Of a stretch of DNA of 13,418 bases, positions 10,826-13,418 are shown piece by piece. The first letter of the stretch is position 1, and every line of letters starts with the position of its first letter. The stretch is from contig JADNYV010000890.1 of assembly GCA_015501055.1 (NCBI GenBank), positions 1 to 13,418 of the forward strand, read 5' to 3'. The notes under the pieces were generated by a model. The model was not told the DNA's origin and did no database searches. It saw nothing but the letters and a program-made list of their open reading frames with translations. Both the position numbers and the translations under genes were made by a program. The stretch is from Mucidula mucida (lineage: Eukaryota > Basidiomycota > Agaricomycetes > Agaricales > Physalacriaceae).

Positions 10826-11278
10826 CGTTTGGTCCCACTGTTTTCTTCGCGACGCCCTCGCGCCTTAGGCTAGAGGTACTGATATTCGGAGCATGTGTAT
10901 GTACTGACCTTCCGGCATTGTGTCTTTTGGTCTTGTGTGCGACGTGCGCTGTCACATTTGAATACCACCTCATACGACATTGACGATAAGCACCTATTCA
11001 CGGATACCACTGTTAGGGCGCAACTATTTTGAACTTTTGGAGGCGCGAAAGATGAATCTTTCTGGCATCAAAGACTCCAAGATCAAACTTAGCCGCTACG
11101 GCTAAATCCTGAGAGCCGATTAGTACTTCTGTGACTCTTCCGTTCTTGAAAACTTTGCTGATATCAGAACGTTCGTTTTTCCATCTTATTTCGGGGTTTA
11201 CTTTACGGGCTTATATGCCTATTCAAGTGCCGTATGCTGTGTTTAATCAGCGCTCGAAATCCTGGGGACTGCACATAC
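10826..11278. other. intergenic stretch, nothing recognised
   Basis: No gene could be supported. The right end would hold the last residues of the GMC relic if its intron at 11278 (GTATGT) were spliced, but no downstream HTQ-containing tail could be identified. Confidence 0.4.
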
Positions 11279-11422
11279 TAAGATTGACGCATCCACCACC
11301 CTCAGACCTGTACTGCTTTCACCTTGAGCTCAGAATCAGCTACTTCTCCTATCCTCAGTGTCTCGAGGGAGTGGTCAAAGGTAACATAAAACTTCCTCGC
11401 ATACGAAGCAAGGTCCGCGTCG

Positions 11423-11446
11423 GTTGTTGTTGTTGTTGTTGTTGTT
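11423..11446. repeat. (GTT)8 microsatellite
   Basis: There are eight uninterrupted GTT units on the plus strand. In the GMC relic frame (minus strand) they read as ACA codons and give a run of Thr just before DADLASYARK, next to the insertion site. Confidence 0.95.
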
Positions 11447-11457
11447 GTGATACAGCC

Positions 11458-11850
11458 AATTGACCCACAGGGCCGGCTGGTTGCAGGAGGTGCGCACGCG
11501 ATGATGACATAAGCCGTCATCCGTACGTCTCCTGCGCTCTCTACCCTCCCCAGAAGCCGAGCTCACCGTGACGTTCACGGACGATCCACGGCGGTAGAGC
11601 TTAAGGATCAGGTAGGAGCATCCGAGGGAGAGAAGATTCGAAAAAACCAATGCCGACAGGTGCTCGGCATGTTCCGTTTAATAGCCGCCGAACTGTACAT
11701 ACCGTTGCTCAGCCACCGAAAATTTACATGCCTATCGTCACCGTGCTCGGGCCACAGCAGAGCTGACGCCTATCGTGCTCGGGTCGTGGCATATACAAAT
11801 AATAATGCAGCAGCGGCACAACGTAGCATACGCCTATCGAGCTCGGGTTG
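11458..11850. mobile_element. 393-bp insertion in the GMC relic, flanked by GGCTG
   Basis: On the minus strand GGCTG occurs immediately before the insert (11855-11851) and immediately after it (11457-11453). Removing the insert plus one flank restores the GMC reading frame without a stop (TNATT, then Gly-Cys-Ile, then the Thr run and DADLASYARK). That is the pattern of a 5-bp target-site duplication. The insert has no clear terminal inverted repeats or TG...CA ends. On the minus strand it has an open frame with a hydrophobic start near 11650-11590 that I do not recognise. It may be a short non-autonomous element or captured DNA. Confidence 0.5.
11730..11847. repeat. three degenerate copies of a short motif inside the insertion
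   Basis: Plus-strand copies are at about 11730-11751 (GCCTATCG, then GTGCTCGGG after a short gap), 11767-11783 (GCCTATCGTGCTCGGG) and 11832-11847 (GCCTATCGAGCTCGGG). They cluster at one end of the insert. The nearby hairpin ATGCCGA/TCGGCAT (11650-11670) also carries a GCTCGG core. Confidence 0.6.
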
Positions 11851-12156
11851 CAGCCGGTGGTCGCGTTCGTGAGGTCGCCAAATTGACCCAAGTTGTAGTC
11901 TGCCCATGACTGGGAGGAAACGATTCTTTGAGCGTCATTCATTGATTGGACCAAGGCGTCAAGATCATATTGCGTATTGTAAATATTCAGGTCAAGACTC
12001 AATTCAAGCATAATACGCTGGACCTTCCGATATCAAGATAGTAAGTAGCATTGATTTGTGAACTCGAAGATCCAAGTGCGTAAACAAATCCTAACAACCC
12101 GAATGGAGTGCCTGATTTGAACTACCCAGGCTAAGAGAAGAAAGTTGCTAAGTGCT

Positions 12157-13418
12157 TTAGACCTGCGAAGTGAACGTCGGTACTTTGTAAGCCAGAGCCT
12201 ACAAAGGTATCAATGTCAGTTTCCCGTGGGTGAATACAGCATACAAGTTCTTACCAGTTCTCTACTACGCGACTCGCTTCCACGAGTCACTTCCGCTGTA
12301 CCAAAGGAATTTGGCTGAAGTTCAAAGGCCTGAGGATACGAATTCTCGATTACAACTCTAGAATGGGCTTTCATACGCTGTCGTCCGTTGAGATTGGCGA
12401 GGAGAACATTTGCGTAGCTGAGAAAGTATCTGTGAGTGGTGTTAATTGCAGAGTCCCCAGGTGATGCATACAGTTTCCCGACAGCATAGAGACTGTTAGA
12501 CGGAAGAGCTGTCAGCACACATTCCAGCAGAAGACTGAAGTCATACGGTACTAAATCAAGATAGGTCATTGGGAGCCTCAGGAACAAGATGATGTGACAG
12601 CAAGAAACGACGGCCGTAATCGTCCCACTCTGAATCGTGCGAATGATAATCGTGTTGAGCATGTTTCCGCTTTGTGTCATCATAGTGGACTTAAAGGTCC
12701 ACAGCTAGAATACGAGGTAAGTCTCAGTACCGGGCGGTCGACGGTCTGTACCGAACTACTCACGATGTAGCTCAGGATCACAGCGATTGCGACATCGCAG
12801 CACATGGCGGTGATGACCCAGATCTGGGAAAACACTTATGGATGCAACACCTCCAACGCGACATGGTACGCGCCTCTCCGACACTCTTCAGCTTCTGTAG
12901 GTTCACGACTTCTTTTCCGTACTTAGGACTAGCAAACTTGTGCGACACGTTAGCTCTGTGGTTCACACCTGCCGGAAGGGCGTACCATGATACCAAACGC
13001 CAAAGCGGCACCGCACTGCGTCAAGGAGACCTAACATTATTAGACCGGCAGCCGTTAGCGCAGCGTCTCGTCTGCTCAATCACTTACCAGGGTAACGAAT
13101 ACGGAGAGATAAGTGAATAAGATGCGAGAACCCAATGTCTTGATCCTCCTACATGGAAACTAAGTATCCTACTTTCCGAGAGGAGAAACAATGCACCAAG
13201 CGAAGAACAGTTGAACGATACAAGCAACTGTAAACCGGTATCAAAAGTTGTTACATGGAGGAAGGGAATGGTAGCTACTAACCAATGCCGCCTGTAATGG
13301 GTGATGAGACGGCACTCCAAGGCGTGACGGCAAGAGCACTAAAGTCGCCCCATTGTGAGACTAGGATGGTAGTAACGATATGCGTGGTCAGGGCAGTTTG
13401 GGCAATTCTACCACAAAG
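12157..13418 (-). CDS. DUF6534-family membrane protein, second copy, 5' end outside the window
   Basis: Exons: 13418-13283 (partial), 13227-13197, 13148-13088, 13030-12986, 12936-12885, 12834-12764, 12704-12547, 12492-12472, 12417-12255, 12198-12157; introns are 48-59 nt. These give 259 residues ending FTSQV. Family marks in order are TTHIVTTILVSQWG with PWS, VQLFFAWRIK after helix 3, a helix FTYLSVFVTLVSLTQCGAAL, IWVITAMCCDVAIAVILSYI as helix 5, NTIIIRTIQSGTITAVV as helix 6, then VGKLYANVLLANLNGR after helix 7. No stop or broken frame is forced, so it looks functional. The least certain junction is the intron 12884-12835: other donors nearby were rejected by phase. The first exon may be shorter, with an acceptor near 13409. 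The N-terminus and first helix are missing. It is a diverged paralogue of the gene at 8651-10152 in the same orientation; the GMC relic lies between them. Confidence 0.85.

Larger units (their letters stand above)
11279..12000 (-). pseudogene. C-terminal relic of a GMC oxidoreductase (aryl-alcohol-oxidase-like)
   Basis: Two collinear pieces match the C-terminal substrate-binding half of GMC flavoenzymes. Piece 1 (12000-11856) reads from LDLNIYNTQYDLDAL through SWADYNLGQFGDL to TNATT. Piece 2 (11448-11279) reads DADLASYARKF, then VTFDHSLETLRIG at the position of the family's catalytic-His HPVGT region, then ELKVKAVQ and, after a one-base shift near 11307, LRVVDASIL, the conserved C-terminal motif. 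The FAD-binding N-terminal domain is absent; the neighbouring DUF6534 gene ends at 12157, only about 150 bp upstream. A 393-bp insertion separates the pieces, and a Thr run encoded by a trinucleotide repeat lies at the junction. Such enzymes supply H2O2 in lignin decay, but this copy cannot make one. Confidence 0.72.

Noticed and set aside
11375..11650. Asn-rich open frame ending in a poly-Asn run
   Set aside because: The Asn run is the AAC reading of the microsatellite; the ATG-like start is a TTG, and the frame crosses the insertion border.

Overview
The window looks like genomic DNA of a wood-decaying Agaricomycete (Basidiomycota). The evidence is the dense 45-59 nt GT-AG introns, a CBM1-bearing xylan-degrading enzyme, two genes of the multi-pass DUF6534 membrane-protein family that is abundant in mushrooms, a GMC oxidoreductase relic, and a Ty1/copia retrotransposon primed by a half initiator tRNA. 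All four larger genes and relics and the retrotransposon lie on the minus strand. One small relic lies on the plus strand.

Layout. 1-1968: 5' part of a copia element (LTR 1611-1968, primer binding site 1599-1610, gag start at 1386). Its pol continues off the left edge. The element has a frameshift and a lost protease aspartate. It sits 12 nt inside an intron of a short-chain dehydrogenase gene (1981-2776), which is therefore cut off after the YxxSK motif. 2854-4803: gene-poor, nothing recognised. 4804-7768: an 11-exon gene for an 818-residue secreted enzyme with domain order signal peptide - CBM1 - CE15 glucuronoyl esterase - GH10 xylanase. 7830-8650: no recognised gene. 8651-10152: a complete 9-exon DUF6534 seven-helix membrane protein gene. 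10205-11278: decayed DNA with one recognisable NAD(P)-binding protein fragment. 11279-12000: a relic of the C-terminal part of a GMC oxidoreductase, split by a 393-bp insertion that has a 5-bp duplicated flank. 12157-13418: a second DUF6534 gene, 5' end beyond the right edge.

Two observations stand out. First, one polypeptide joins a carbohydrate-binding module, an esterase that cuts lignin-glucuronoxylan bonds, and a xylanase that cuts the xylan backbone; the joint between CE15 and GH10 lies inside one unbroken exon. Second, the copia LTR carries two tandem copies of a 76-nt segment that are identical, except that the upstream copy holds a 49-nt block with all the marks of a spliceosomal intron. 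The downstream copy begins close to where the TATA box would place the RNA 5' end, so it looks like a reverse-transcribed spliced leader built into the LTR.

Coding regions were read by hand with splice sites chosen by GT-AG, phase and family fit. No alignment or database search was run.
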